From positions 1 through 64,000 of the forward strand of contig URNP01000003.1 of NCBI GenBank assembly GCA_900549225.1: 64,000 nucleotides of DNA. Reading direction: 5' to 3'. Below the pieces are notes generated by a model. That model was not told where the DNA came from, did no database searches, and worked only from the letters and a program-made list of their open reading frames with translations. Within the stretch, counting starts at the first letter, position 1. Every line of letters begins with the position of its first letter. The DNA is from an uncultured Eubacteriales bacterium (lineage in GTDB: Bacteria > Bacillota > Clostridia > Christensenellales > CAG-917). Shown piece by piece: positions 51,326-59,478 of the stretch. The position numbers and the translations under genes were made by a program.

Positions 51326-51402
51326 GGGCCTTTAGCTCAGTTGGTTAGAGCAGTCGGCTCATAACCGATCGGTCCGCGGTTCGAGTCCGTGAAGGCCCAC
51401 CA
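51326..51402 (+). tRNA. tRNA with CAT anticodon (elongator Met or Ile2)
   Basis: GGGCCTT pairs with AAGGCCC; encoded CCA. The anticodon loop is CTCATAA. It is not an initiator, because position 1 is paired and the anticodon stem lacks three G-C pairs next to the loop. CAT-anticodon tRNAs of this shape can be elongator Met or lysidine-modified Ile2, and the sequence alone does not settle it. Confidence 0.9.
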
Positions 51403-51419
51403 TAAAATATAAATTATTT

Positions 51420-51496
51420 GGCCCGGTAGTACAGTTGGTTAGTACGCCAGCCTGTCACGCTGGAGGTCAGGGGTTCGAGCCCCCTCCGGGTCGCCA
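51420..51496 (+). tRNA. tRNA-Asp (GTC)
   Basis: GGCCCGG pairs with CCGGGTC; discriminator G, encoded CCA. The loop CTGTCAC between CCAGC and GCTGG gives anticodon GTC. Confidence 0.97.
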
Positions 51497-51543
51497 TCAA
51501 CCGTCACTGCCATAAAACTAAAAAAGGGATCGAAATCCCAAAT

Positions 51544-51619
51544 GCCTCGGTAGCTCAGGTGGTAGAGCAAGGGACTGAAAATCCCTGTGTCGGTGGTTCG
51601 AGTCCGCCCCGAGGCACCA
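51544..51619 (+). tRNA. tRNA-Phe (GAA)
   Basis: GCCTCGG pairs with CCGAGGC; discriminator A, encoded CCA. The loop CTGAAAA between AGGGA and TCCCT gives anticodon GAA. Confidence 0.97.
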
Positions 51620-51631
51620 ACAACTCAATAC

Positions 51632-51707
51632 GCTGGTGTAGCTCAACAGGCAGAGCAACTGATTTGTAATCAGTAGGTTGTTGGTTCGATTCCGATCACC
51701 AGCTCCA
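51632..51707 (+). tRNA. tRNA-Thr (TGT)
   Basis: GCTGGTG pairs with CACCAGC; discriminator T, encoded CCA. The loop TTTGTAA between ACTGA and TCAGT gives anticodon TGT. Confidence 0.97.
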
Positions 51708-51710
51708 TAT

Positions 51711-51795
<85 letters not shown>

Positions 51796-51798
51796 ACA

Positions 51799-51827
51799 AA
51801 ATCCGTGTCAGTTGGCACGGATTTTTC
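51799..51827 (+). terminator. Terminator of the tRNA cluster
   Basis: AAATCCGTG pairs with CACGGATTT, with a G-C and a G-T pair extending into the loop, followed by TTTTTCTTTT. It starts 4 bases after tRNA-Tyr. Confidence 0.9.
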
Positions 51828-52226
51828 TTTTGAAAAATCCTTTGCCGTTTGACAGTATTTTCTTGGTACTACCGCACAATCGTCCGTATGCTCTAAAAAC
51901 AAGCACGGACAAAAAACCATACCGCAATTCCGCACGCCCGATTGTTTGGTGAAAGCGTGCTACGCACGCAATGCGAATATAATCATAAAATTTTTGCTAT
52001 TTTCGCTGTGTTCTGTCACATAAAGTGTCACATATTTATCCGATTCAAGCAGTAATACTGAAATATTGCAGTAAAGATTTTTGCTGTGAATGTGTACGAT
52101 TTTGTATTAAAGTTGGAAATAACCCAATAAGATTTTTTTGTTTATAACTACATATGAAATCGTTGACAATCCAAAAATAGGGTCACATACTTATGGCGGA
52201 AATACGGCATAAAGGAAGTTTTGGAT
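51828..52226. other. Intergenic stretch with a decayed interspersed repeat
   Basis: About 400 bases with no supported gene. Bases 51906-51970 look like a decayed copy of the repeat at 3-66 and 58888-58951 (GGACAAAAA, CCGCAATTCCGC, CGATTGTTTGG, then a GCGTG-CTACG-CACGC hairpin). The rest is AT-rich, with two TGTCACATA motifs near 52015-52030. Confidence 0.5.
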
Positions 52227-53276
52227 ATGGTGTGGGTATTGTTGGCTCTCGGCGGTGCTGTTTGCACTTCGATGACAACCATTCTTGCAAAAATCGGCAT
52301 TAAAGACGTTAATTCAAACTTTGCAACGGCGTATAGGACGCTTATCGTCATCGTTTGTGCGCTCGTAATGTGTCTTGCCACGGGCGATATAAGTCAATTC
52401 GGAGCGCTGAGCGGCAAAAACTGGTTGTTTTTGGTGCTGTCCGGATTTGCAACGGGTATTTCCTGGCTGTTTTATTTCGGAGCGCTCAAAGAAGGCGACG
52501 TAAACAAAGTCGCGCCGATTGACAAGTCAAGTTTCATTTTGTCCGCAATCTTGTTTTTGATATTTTTCTTTGACGACACGACCAAAGGCGGAGATACGCT
52601 CACGATTTGTATGCTTTGTCTGACGATGGTGTTGATGCTCGCAGGCACGATACTTATGCTGCCCAAGCACACGATCGAGTTTAAAAAGCATCATAAACCT
52701 CAATCCAACGTATTAGATGCTCAAAATTCGCAGGTCGTTGCGGACGGCACGAGCGATGAAAACAGTCAAGATAACGTCAAGGAATCCGCTTCTCAATACA
52801 CCGAATCTACTCTCACCGCAACCGCCGATACGGAAAAGAAAAGCAAAAAATGGGTTGTTTACGCCGTATTGAGCGCAGTGTTTGCCGCTCTAGTTTCGCT
52901 ATTTGCAAAACTCGGTCTTAAAGATATTCCCTCCGACGTCGGAACTTTTTACAGAACAATTGTCGTGTTTATCTTTGCAACGTCGATAGTGCTCGCAAAA
53001 AAAGATTACCGTGGCATAAAACAGATTAACCCGAAATCTTGGATATTCCTCACGTTTTCGGGCATCGCAACGGGCGGCGCGTGGCTCTGTGAATACTATG
53101 CGCTCAACTTTTCTGGCGCAAATCCCGTCGCGGTCAACTGTATCGGGAAACTTTCGATACTTCTCACAATGTTCTTATCCTGGCTGATTATGAAAGAAAA
53201 ATTCACCGCTCGCTCACTCGTCGGGCTCGGTTTGCTCACCGCAGGCATAGGTTTGATTATCGGATTCAGTTTGTAA
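52227..53276 (+). CDS. EamA/DMT-family membrane transporter
   Basis: Drug/metabolite-transporter-type permease with two EamA repeats (about 1-140 and 208-345), each of about five hydrophobic helices; 349 residues. The repeats share a visible pattern: TTILAKIGIKDVNSNFATAYRT and VSLFAKLGLKDIPSDVGTFYRT, and FATGISWLFYFGAL and IATGGAWLCEYYAL. A hydrophilic, Ser/Asn/Glu-rich loop of about 60 residues links them. AAGGAAG selects ATG 52227 over the upstream TTG. The substrate is unknown. A terminator follows. Confidence 0.88.
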   Translation: MVWVLLALGGAVCTSMTTILAKIGIKDVNSNFATAYRTLIVIVCALVMCLATGDISQFGALSGKNWLFLVLSGFATGISWLFYFGALKEGDVNKVAPIDKSSFILSAILFLIFFFDDTTKGGDTLTICMLCLTMVLMLAGTILMLPKHTIEFKKHHKPQSNVLDAQNSQVVADGTSDENSQDNVKESASQYTESTLTATADTEKKSKKWVVYAVLSAVFAALVSLFAKLGLKDIPSDVGTFYRTIVVFIFATSIVLAKKDYRGIKQINPKSWIFLTFSGIATGGAWLCEYYALNFSGANPVAVNCIGKLSILLTMFLSWLIMKEKFTARSLVGLGLLTAGIGLIIGFSL

Positions 53277-53298
53277 AACGCAATATGGTTAAATCAAG

Positions 53299-53328
53299 CG
53301 AAAACCGCACTGTTTAGTGCGGTTTTCG
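53299..53328. terminator. Bidirectional terminator between EamA and MFS genes
   Basis: CGAAAACCGCACT pairs with AGTGCGGTTTTCG around GTTT, between two convergent genes. Confidence 0.85.
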
Positions 53329-53427
53329 TTTGCCAACCTTATTAATCAAAACCAAAACATCCGTTGTGTTTTTGAAAATACTTTACAATATTGAAAATTC
53401 TATTGAATAAATCCTCTTATATTTTGA

Positions 53428-54672
53428 TTAAATTTTCTTATACTCGTCGCAAGGAATGAAATACTTGCGCTTCATCTTCACATTGAGAATTTCGCACATA
53501 ACGAGCATCAAAACCGCAAATATCAGCAAATAGCCCCAATAAAGTCCTATTGAAACGTTTTGAGCAATTACGCCGAAAAGAGGCGGCATTGCAGTGATTC
53601 CGATATATGCAAACGCCATTTGTACTCCGATTATCGCTTGGGAATTCTCTTTGCCGAAATTGTACGGCGTTGAGTGGATTATCGCAGGATAAATCGGCGC
53701 ACAACCGAGCCCTATGACAATGAGTCCGACAAGCGACGGCGCGGCTTCTTTTACGGGAATCGCAAGAAGCAAAATTCCTACCAAAATGATTATCGTGCCA
53801 AGTCGTATGAGCGTTTTGTCCCCTGCTTTGTCGGCGAAAAAACCGCTTAGCGCACGCCCTGCCGTGATTCCGATATAGAAAAACGAGGCAAATTTTGCCG
53901 CTACGGTGGCATCGATGCCTTTGTATTCGACAAGATAACTCGTTGCCCAAAGTCCTGCGGTCTGTTCCATTGCACAATATGCGAAAAAGGCTATGAGAAC
54001 GAGAAATATTCCTTTGATTCTAAACACGGAAAGCGTTGAAACTTTTGAGGTATCTTTTTGCTCGGAAAGTTGCGTTTCCGACAATCTATCGATATTTTTT
54101 TGCAAATACGAAGCCTTTTTGCCACTTCCTTTTCTCCATATGGGAAGCGTGAAAAACAAAAGTGCGGAGAGAGCAATCTGTATGTAGAAAACGATGCGGA
54201 AACCGCTTGGCCAACCAAGTCCGCCCGTAAGTGCAAAACTCATAATATACGGGCTTATCGACGCGCCTACGCCCCACATACAATGAAGCCAACTCAAATG
54301 TCTTGCGGGATAATTGAGCGCAACGTAATTGTTGAGCGCGGCGTCAACCGCGCCTGCTCCAAGTCCGTACGGAATGGCAAATACGCAAAGCATCCAAAAA
54401 GCCTTTGCAAAAGAAAATCCCAAAAGTCCGAGCGCAGTAAGCGTAACACTGATTGCCGTGACGAGTCCCGTGCCGAGTTTGTTGGTCAATGAATTTGAAA
54501 AGAAACTCGAAATTATCGTGCCGACGGAGATAATTATCGTAATTATGCCTGCCGACGACATAGATACGCTCAAATCTGCGTGCATAATCGGCCACGCAGA
54601 CCCTATGAGTGAATCCGGAAGCCCCAAACTAATGAATGAAAGATAGATGATTGCAAGAAGCAATGAGTACAT
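53428..54672 (-). CDS. Major facilitator superfamily transporter
   Basis: A 12-helix permease of 414 residues. LGLPDSLIGSAWPIMHADLSVSMSSAGII at the first loop and NYVALNYPARHLSWLHCMWGVGASISPYIM in the middle resemble the MFS subgroup near FucP/YfkF-like sugar or unknown-substrate carriers. The second half repeats the fold (GITAGRALSGFFADKAGDKTLIRLG). A basic loop of about 45 residues lies between helices 6 and 7. A TTTGT-TAAC-ACAAA palindrome at 54693-54706 is just upstream and could be an operator. Confidence 0.85.
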   Translation of the reverse strand: MYSLLLAIIYLSFISLGLPDSLIGSAWPIMHADLSVSMSSAGIITIIISVGTIISSFFSNSLTNKLGTGLVTAISVTLTALGLLGFSFAKAFWMLCVFAIPYGLGAGAVDAALNNYVALNYPARHLSWLHCMWGVGASISPYIMSFALTGGLGWPSGFRIVFYIQIALSALLFFTLPIWRKGSGKKASYLQKNIDRLSETQLSEQKDTSKVSTLSVFRIKGIFLVLIAFFAYCAMEQTAGLWATSYLVEYKGIDATVAAKFASFFYIGITAGRALSGFFADKAGDKTLIRLGTIIILVGILLLAIPVKEAAPSLVGLIVIGLGCAPIYPAIIHSTPYNFGKENSQAIIGVQMAFAYIGITAMPPLFGVIAQNVSIGLYWGYLLIFAVLMLVMCEILNVKMKRKYFIPCDEYKKI

Positions 54673-54776
54673 TTGCGAGTATAGATACTATTTTTGTTAA
54701 CACAAAGGAAACTTGCTTATAATTCATTTCCGTTTCAAAATTTGCGATGATTTGACGTGAATTTCGTTAAATTTCC

Positions 54777-55346
54777 CTACGGTCTGCGCATTGCGACATG
54801 GGTGATGCCTCTCCACTCTACGATTTCACACACCTCAAAGCCAAGTTTTTTGTAGATTGCAACGTCGCTCGGATCTTGCGTTTCGAGGAATACCGGCATA
54901 TCCTTGCATATCTCGTTGAGCATCTTTTTAAGTTTGCCTTGTCCTCTGCACTTTTCGATTACGCCGATATTTTTGATATAGCAGTCGGTTTGCGGATCGT
55001 AATACTTTTGCGCGACGGAATCTGCCATTTCGACGTATTGCTTTGCGATTTTTGCCTGTTTGATACCGACGTTGAGGAAAAACGCCAAATCGAAAAAGGG
55101 ATTTGCGAACGCTTTTTTGAGTTCGATTTCAGTGTCCGAGGGCGTTTTGATTGAGCATAAAGCAAGAAAATCGCCGTCCTTATAGGTGAAATTCTGCGCG
55201 CAAAAAACTTCCGCGCGGAAGAGATAATACATTCTTTTGAGGCGATTGCGCTTGCCGAACAAAACATCGTAGGCTTCGTACTTTGAGAAAATGTCCGTGA
55301 AAACAGCAGACGCTTTTTTGATTTCTTTGCGAGTGATTTTTTCCAT
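54777..55346 (-). CDS. GNAT family N-acetyltransferase
   Basis: Protein of 189 residues with a GNAT fold. The acetyl-CoA-binding motif A is in IKNIGVIEKCRGQGKLKKMLNEI (R/QxxGxG/A-like: RGQGKL). The last strands (MPVFLETQDPSDVAIYKKLGFEVCEIVEWRGITHVAMRR) match the GNAT C-terminus with the YxxLGF motif. The substrate cannot be predicted. It is upstream of the MFS gene on the same strand with a gap of about 100 bases. Confidence 0.85.
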   Translation of the reverse strand: MEKITRKEIKKASAVFTDIFSKYEAYDVLFGKRNRLKRMYYLFRAEVFCAQNFTYKDGDFLALCSIKTPSDTEIELKKAFANPFFDLAFFLNVGIKQAKIAKQYVEMADSVAQKYYDPQTDCYIKNIGVIEKCRGQGKLKKMLNEICKDMPVFLETQDPSDVAIYKKLGFEVCEIVEWRGITHVAMRRP

Positions 55347-55516
55347 ACGTACATTCTATCATCTTTTCGAGCACATTTCAACCGAAACGATACGCTCGTC
55401 TTGCGCTTTGCGCCCCTCTTTTTAGCGGAAAACGCAAGTTTTCATTGCAAAAGTACTTTCGTTTTTCTACATACGATAATTCTATCCCGTAACTGCGCTG
55501 TATACGGTATAGAATA

Positions 55517-55545
55517 TTGACATTTTACGCATAGTTTGATAAAAT
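55517..55545 (+). promoter_or_regulatory. Promoter of the tyrosine recombinase gene
   Basis: TTGACA at 55517-55522 and TAAAAT at 55540-55545 are 17 bases apart, about 36 bases before the start codon. Confidence 0.65.
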
Positions 55546-55580
55546 TAAATCACCAAAATTAAACGTCAAGGAGGCCCAAA

Positions 55581-56654
55581 ATGGCAAATTATTTCAGCGA
55601 ACGCGACAAGAACACCACTGCAAGATTGCGCAATCTCAGAGATCAACTTCCCGAATTTTGCGAGGACTTTTTCGTGGGAATCGAACCGCAAACAACCACG
55701 CTCACAAGGCTAAATTACGCCTACGATTTGCGGATATTTTTCGACTATTTGCTCAAAAACGTGCGTGCTTTCCGCTCTTATAAGGACGTTTACGACTTCA
55801 CCGTTTCCGACCTTGACAAAATCACGCTCGGAAATTTGGAGGCTTATATGGAATATCTCTCCTACTACTCCTTCGACGGCAAGGAAAAAACCAACGGAGA
55901 AAAAGGCAAATCGCGCAAAATTTCAACCGTGCGCACCTTTTTCAAATATATGTACAATCACGACAGAATCCAGCAAAACGTGTCGGCAAAGCTCACTATG
56001 CCCAAAAATCACGATAAGGATATTATTAGGCTTGAAAAAAAGGAAGTCGAGCGCATTTTGGACGCTGCGGAAACGGGCGCAGGTATGAGCGAGCATCAGC
56101 GCAAAGTGCAACGCAACACGCACGCGCGCGATTTTGCCATAGTTTCGTTGCTTTTGGGCACGGGTATTCGTGTGAGCGAATGCGTGGGATTGAATCTTTC
56201 GGATATCGACTTTGAAACCAACGCCTTCACCGTCACCCGAAAAGGCGGAAATCAAGCGATACTCTATTTCGGCGACGAGGTTGCGGACGCTTTGAAAAAC
56301 TATATCGATACCGAGCGCAAGGCACTCGTTGACAGATGCGAAAAACTAAACGTCGGAGATACGGACGCAGTGTTTTTGTCGTTGCAGGTGACGAGGCTTT
56401 CGGTGCGCGCGATTCAGAATATCGTCAAAAAATACGCTCAAACCGCCGCTCCGCTCAAAAAAATATCTCCGCACAAACTGCGCAGTACATTCGGCACGAA
56501 TCTGTATAGAGCCACCGGAGATATCTATCTCGTTGCCGACGTTCTTGGTCACCGCGACGTAAACACCACCAAAAAGCACTACGCCGCAATCGAAGAAGAT
56601 CACAGAAAACTCGCCGCTCAAGTGGTCAAACTCCGTCCCGACAAAAACGGCTGA
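55581..56654 (+). CDS. Tyrosine recombinase (XerC/XerD-like)
   Basis: Site-specific recombinase of 357 residues. The N-terminal SAM-like core-binding domain spans about 20-140. In the catalytic domain the first Arg is in GTGIRVSECVGLNLSDI (about 196), HxxR is in SPHKLRSTFGTNLY, LGHRDVNTTKKHYA carries the later His, and the Tyr nucleophile is the Y of KKHYAAIEE. It is longer than XerC/XerD (about 300) but is not phage-like, and no excisionase or phage genes adjoin it. AAGGAGGCC precedes the ATG. It could be the housekeeping dimer resolvase or a relic integrase. Confidence 0.9.
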   Translation: MANYFSERDKNTTARLRNLRDQLPEFCEDFFVGIEPQTTTLTRLNYAYDLRIFFDYLLKNVRAFRSYKDVYDFTVSDLDKITLGNLEAYMEYLSYYSFDGKEKTNGEKGKSRKISTVRTFFKYMYNHDRIQQNVSAKLTMPKNHDKDIIRLEKKEVERILDAAETGAGMSEHQRKVQRNTHARDFAIVSLLLGTGIRVSECVGLNLSDIDFETNAFTVTRKGGNQAILYFGDEVADALKNYIDTERKALVDRCEKLNVGDTDAVFLSLQVTRLSVRAIQNIVKKYAQTAAPLKKISPHKLRSTFGTNLYRATGDIYLVADVLGHRDVNTTKKHYAAIEEDHRKLAAQVVKLRPDKNG

Positions 56655-56764
56655 ACGGACAAAAATCGAGTTTTTCGACAACAATTTGCATAATTACTAT
56701 TATATAATATTGACTATTTTATAATAGTTTGCTAAAATTATTATATCAATTTTCGGAGCGATTT

Positions 56765-58777
56765 ATGGATATCTCTTCAGTCAACAGCGACCTTATACGA
56801 GGCAACGTCACGACGATCATTCTCGGTTGTCTTTGGAACTCGGATAAGTACGGCTACGAAATCCTCAAAGAGATCGAGGACAAGAGCAATTCGCAGTACG
56901 TTTTGAAGCAAGCCACCTTGTACAATCAACTCAAACGTCTTGAGAAACAAGGGCTCGTTTCCTCCTACGACGGCGACCCCGACGATACGGGCGGTGGCAA
57001 ACGTCGCTACTACACCCTCACCAAAGAAGGCAGAGCCTACCTCACAAAAGAAAAGAGCGAATACGAATACTCGCGCACCATTCTCGACAAACTCGTGTCG
57101 AACGACGAGTTCGACTTCACTGTTCCCATTCCTTTTGACGCAAGCGAATTGCGCCCCTATTCAAAACGCGACGTCGAGGACAAACCCAAAGTGGTTTACA
57201 AAGACAAAATCGTCGAGAAGAAGGTGTTTTTTGACCGCTACGGCAACGAAGTGAGCGAAGAAGAAGCCTCTGCGCTAAAAGAACAAGCCGAACGCGAGGA
57301 CGAAGATGCTCGTCTTAAAGACGAACAATTGCGACTCAAAGAAGAGGAAACTCAAAAGGTCAGCGAACAATTGCGTTTGTCCGAAGAAGAAGCACAAAAA
57401 CGTGAGGAATTGCTCAAAAAATCCGAAGAGGACGCAAGAGCCAAGGAAGAGCAAATCAGACTTCATGAAGAAGAGGCAAGACAAAAGGACGAGCAACTCA
57501 GAAAGACCGAAGAGCAACTCAAGAAGTCCGAAGAGGATCTCGAACTCGTAAAATCTATGCTTCGCAGAATGGAGGAAGAAAAACTCCGCGCCGAAGAAGA
57601 AAAACGACTTGCCGAGGAAGAGGAAAAACGCCGTCAGGAAGAAGAAAAACGCCGTCAGGAAGAAGAAGCCGAACGCAAACGTCAACAACAGGCAAAACCC
57701 GCTCAGACTCTTGAGGAAATGTTTGCGAAACTCGACGCTGAAAGCGAATATAAAAAACAAGAAGAGACGCGCGTATATTCGTTCAACTCCTCTGCCACTC
57801 CGCAAGAACACACCTACATAAACGGCTACACCAATCAAGTCGAACAAAATCAACGCTCTCAAACTTCGCTGAAAGATATTTTCAAACAACTCGACGAGCG
57901 CGAGGCGCAAATCGACGATAAACTTGCAAAAGAGCATCAGGAGCAACAAGAGCAAGAAGCGTTGCAACAAGCCGCGGCGGAACAGGCTCGTCAAGCCGAA
58001 ATTCAAGCGCAACAAGCACAGCAAAAGCAAAACGAGCAACAGAGCATCGATCAGTTCTACCCCGCCGAACTCGAAAGCAAGAATCAAAATTATACCGCAA
58101 ACAACGACAAAGGTCATTTCGTGACCTCTGCCGTCGTATCAAGGCAAGAAGGCGGTTTCGATTACGAAAAAGACGACGTGAATTATCGCGACTTCTTCGT
58201 ATCCTTGCAAGACAAAGGCGAACCCCAACCACAACAGGAAAAAGCACAACAAAACGACTATTCGGACAGCGATATAAAGACAAGATTGTACGCAAAGGGC
58301 TTCAAAATCCGTCCGTACGACAGAGGAAACACGTCGGAATACTACACTTTCAACTTCATTCAGTCAAACAGACTGAATCGCGACACTTTCCTCATCATTC
58401 TTGCGTTCTTCGCCGTCGAAGTCGCAATTATGTGGGCGTCGCTCGCAACAAAAATCAGTTATACGTATTTCCTTCCCATACTGCTTGTGGGTAGCGCACT
58501 CTGCCTCGTGCCGACCGTCATCTATCTGACAAATCCGACCAAACGGTCAAGGGCAAACTTCAATTTCAAACTGTCGATACTCAATCGCACGATGCTGTTT
58601 ATCGAATTGACCGTTGTGTGCATTCTCATCGGTTTCTTCGGACTCGGCGCAAACGTCAACGACGTCAATCTGATTTTGGAATCGATAGTGCTTCCGATGG
58701 TGCTCCTCACCAACCTCCCGTTGAGTTCGCTCATATATTGGTTGTTGTATAGAACAAGGAAGTATCACACAGCATAG
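56765..58777 (+). CDS. PadR-type regulator fused to a coiled coil and four membrane helices
   Basis: Unusual 670-residue architecture. Residues 1-105 are a PadR winged helix (IRGNVTTIILGCLWNSDKYGYEILKEIE, QATLYNQLKRLEKQGLVSSY, GGGKRRYYTLTKEGRAYL). Residues about 165-312 are a Glu/Lys/Arg-rich coiled coil with repeats of about 14 residues (KDEQLRLKEEE, REELLKKSEED, KEEQIRLHEEE). A Gln-rich segment lies at about 390-430. Four hydrophobic helices follow at about 540-560, 568-588, 609-630 and 640-660. ATG 56765 follows GGAGCGATTT. The promoter region is TATTATATAATATTGAC-like. It may be a membrane-tethered transcription factor. Ligand and targets are unknown. Confidence 0.85.
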   Translation: MDISSVNSDLIRGNVTTIILGCLWNSDKYGYEILKEIEDKSNSQYVLKQATLYNQLKRLEKQGLVSSYDGDPDDTGGGKRRYYTLTKEGRAYLTKEKSEYEYSRTILDKLVSNDEFDFTVPIPFDASELRPYSKRDVEDKPKVVYKDKIVEKKVFFDRYGNEVSEEEASALKEQAEREDEDARLKDEQLRLKEEETQKVSEQLRLSEEEAQKREELLKKSEEDARAKEEQIRLHEEEARQKDEQLRKTEEQLKKSEEDLELVKSMLRRMEEEKLRAEEEKRLAEEEEKRRQEEEKRRQEEEAERKRQQQAKPAQTLEEMFAKLDAESEYKKQEETRVYSFNSSATPQEHTYINGYTNQVEQNQRSQTSLKDIFKQLDEREAQIDDKLAKEHQEQQEQEALQQAAAEQARQAEIQAQQAQQKQNEQQSIDQFYPAELESKNQNYTANNDKGHFVTSAVVSRQEGGFDYEKDDVNYRDFFVSLQDKGEPQPQQEKAQQNDYSDSDIKTRLYAKGFKIRPYDRGNTSEYYTFNFIQSNRLNRDTFLIILAFFAVEVAIMWASLATKISYTYFLPILLVGSALCLVPTVIYLTNPTKRSRANFNFKLSILNRTMLFIELTVVCILIGFFGLGANVNDVNLILESIVLPMVLLTNLPLSSLIYWLLYRTRKYHTA

Positions 58778-58790
58778 CAAAAACCGTCGT

Positions 58791-58835
58791 CAAGGCAACG
58801 GCAACACGCAAGTTTGCGTATTGCCGTGAGCCTTG
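58791..58835. repeat. 45-base palindromic hairpin
   Basis: Three nested stems are visible: CAAGGC with GCCTTG, ACGGCAA with TTGCCGT, and ACGCAA with TTGCGT. It begins 13 bases after the PadR-fusion stop. No T run follows, so it is more likely a palindromic repeat or mRNA 3' structure than a terminator. Confidence 0.6.
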
Positions 58836-58887
58836 CTAGGTTTATTGCTCCACTCCGCGCAACCGATACACGCTATCAGTTCGGGCA

Positions 58888-58951
58888 AGGACAAAAACTC
58901 AAACCACAATTCCGCTATATCGCTTGCTTGGGGACGTGCCGTTCGGCACGT
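58888..58951. repeat. Interspersed repeat copy C with hairpin
   Basis: GGACAAAAACTCAA, then CCGCTATATCGCTTGCTTGG, then an ACGTGCC-GTTC-GGCACGT hairpin, matching the order seen at 3-66. Confidence 0.55.
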
Positions 58952-58956
58952 TTTTT
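58934..58956 (+). terminator. Terminator-like hairpin before tRNA-Trp
   Basis: ACGTGCC pairs with GGCACGT around GTTC, followed by six T. It may end the PadR-fusion transcript. Confidence 0.7.
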
Positions 58957-58988
58957 ATGGAAATAATTTGCATAATTGTCCAAAATCA

Positions 58989-59017
58989 TTGACTATACAG
59001 CAATGAATTGATATAAT
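58989..59017 (+). promoter_or_regulatory. Promoter of tRNA-Trp
   Basis: TTGACT at 58989-58994 and a perfect TATAAT at 59012-59017 with a 17-base spacer, 22 bases before the tRNA. Confidence 0.85.
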
Positions 59018-59038
59018 AATCAAGCATTAAATCTACTT

Positions 59039-59113
59039 AGGGGAGTGGCTCAATGGTAGAGCAACGGTCTCCAAAACCGTCGGTTGCGTGTTCGAGTCGC
59101 GTCTCCCCTGCCA
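59039..59113 (+). tRNA. tRNA-Trp (CCA)
   Basis: AGGGGAG (59039-59045) pairs with CTCCCCT (59103-59109); discriminator G, encoded CCA. The loop CTCCAAA between ACGGT and ACCGT gives anticodon CCA. The 3' part from 59093 is duplicated at 59278. Confidence 0.97.
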
Positions 59114-59173
59114 AGAAGAAGTCCTTTTAGGACTTCTTTTTTTGTCCTGTTTCCGCGAATCGAACACGCAACA
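59093..59173. repeat. Direct repeat copy 1: tRNA-Trp 3' end plus terminator
   Basis: The last 21 bases of tRNA-Trp, its terminator and about 30 bases after it (GTCCTGTTT, GCGAAT, ACACGCAAC) recur at 59278-59358. The first 50 bases are identical. Confidence 0.85.
59116..59143 (+). terminator. Terminator of tRNA-Trp
   Basis: AAGAAGTCCT pairs with AGGACTTCTT around TTT, followed by a T run. The same structure is present in the duplicate at about 59301-59329. Confidence 0.88.
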
Positions 59174-59277
59174 AAATCGCGGCGGAACGATGTCCTTGCG
59201 CTTAGGTTGCATCTGACACTTCGCTTCGCAAATTTTCATTTGCTGTGCTTTGTTATTTTAGCCGCTTTGCGCTTTCA

Positions 59278-59358
59278 CGAGTCGCGTCTCCCCTGCCAAG
59301 AAGAAGTCCTTTTAGGACTTCTTTTTTTTGTCCTGTTTTAGCGAATTTACACGCAACG
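59278..59358. repeat. Direct repeat copy 2 of the tRNA-Trp 3' end
   Basis: CGAGTCGCGTCTCCCCTGCC, the terminator stem and the following flank are repeated 185 bases after copy 1, with one extra T. The copy lacks the 5' part of the tRNA, so it is not a second gene. The arrangement resembles attachment-site duplication at a tRNA. Confidence 0.8.
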
Positions 59359-59478
59359 CAATTATTGCTTTTTCGGGTGTGGGGCGAAGCCCCACCCGCA
59401 ATTATTAATTATTCATTATTAATTATTAATTAAAACCATAGTCTTGCAAAGAATTTCAAAATTGTGTACAATGAAATC

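Larger units (their letters stand above)
59114..59478. other. Region between tRNA-Trp and rnhA
   Basis: No gene is supported. It holds the tRNA terminator, about 105 unique bases, the second copy of the tRNA 3' end with a second terminator, and an AT-rich run of ATTAATTATT units at 59402-59433. A similar AT run in inverted orientation lies at 38078-38101 beside array 1. Confidence 0.6.

Noticed and set aside
55581..58777. Prophage
   Set aside because: Only a recombinase and a regulator are present; there are no structural, lysis or replication genes of phage.
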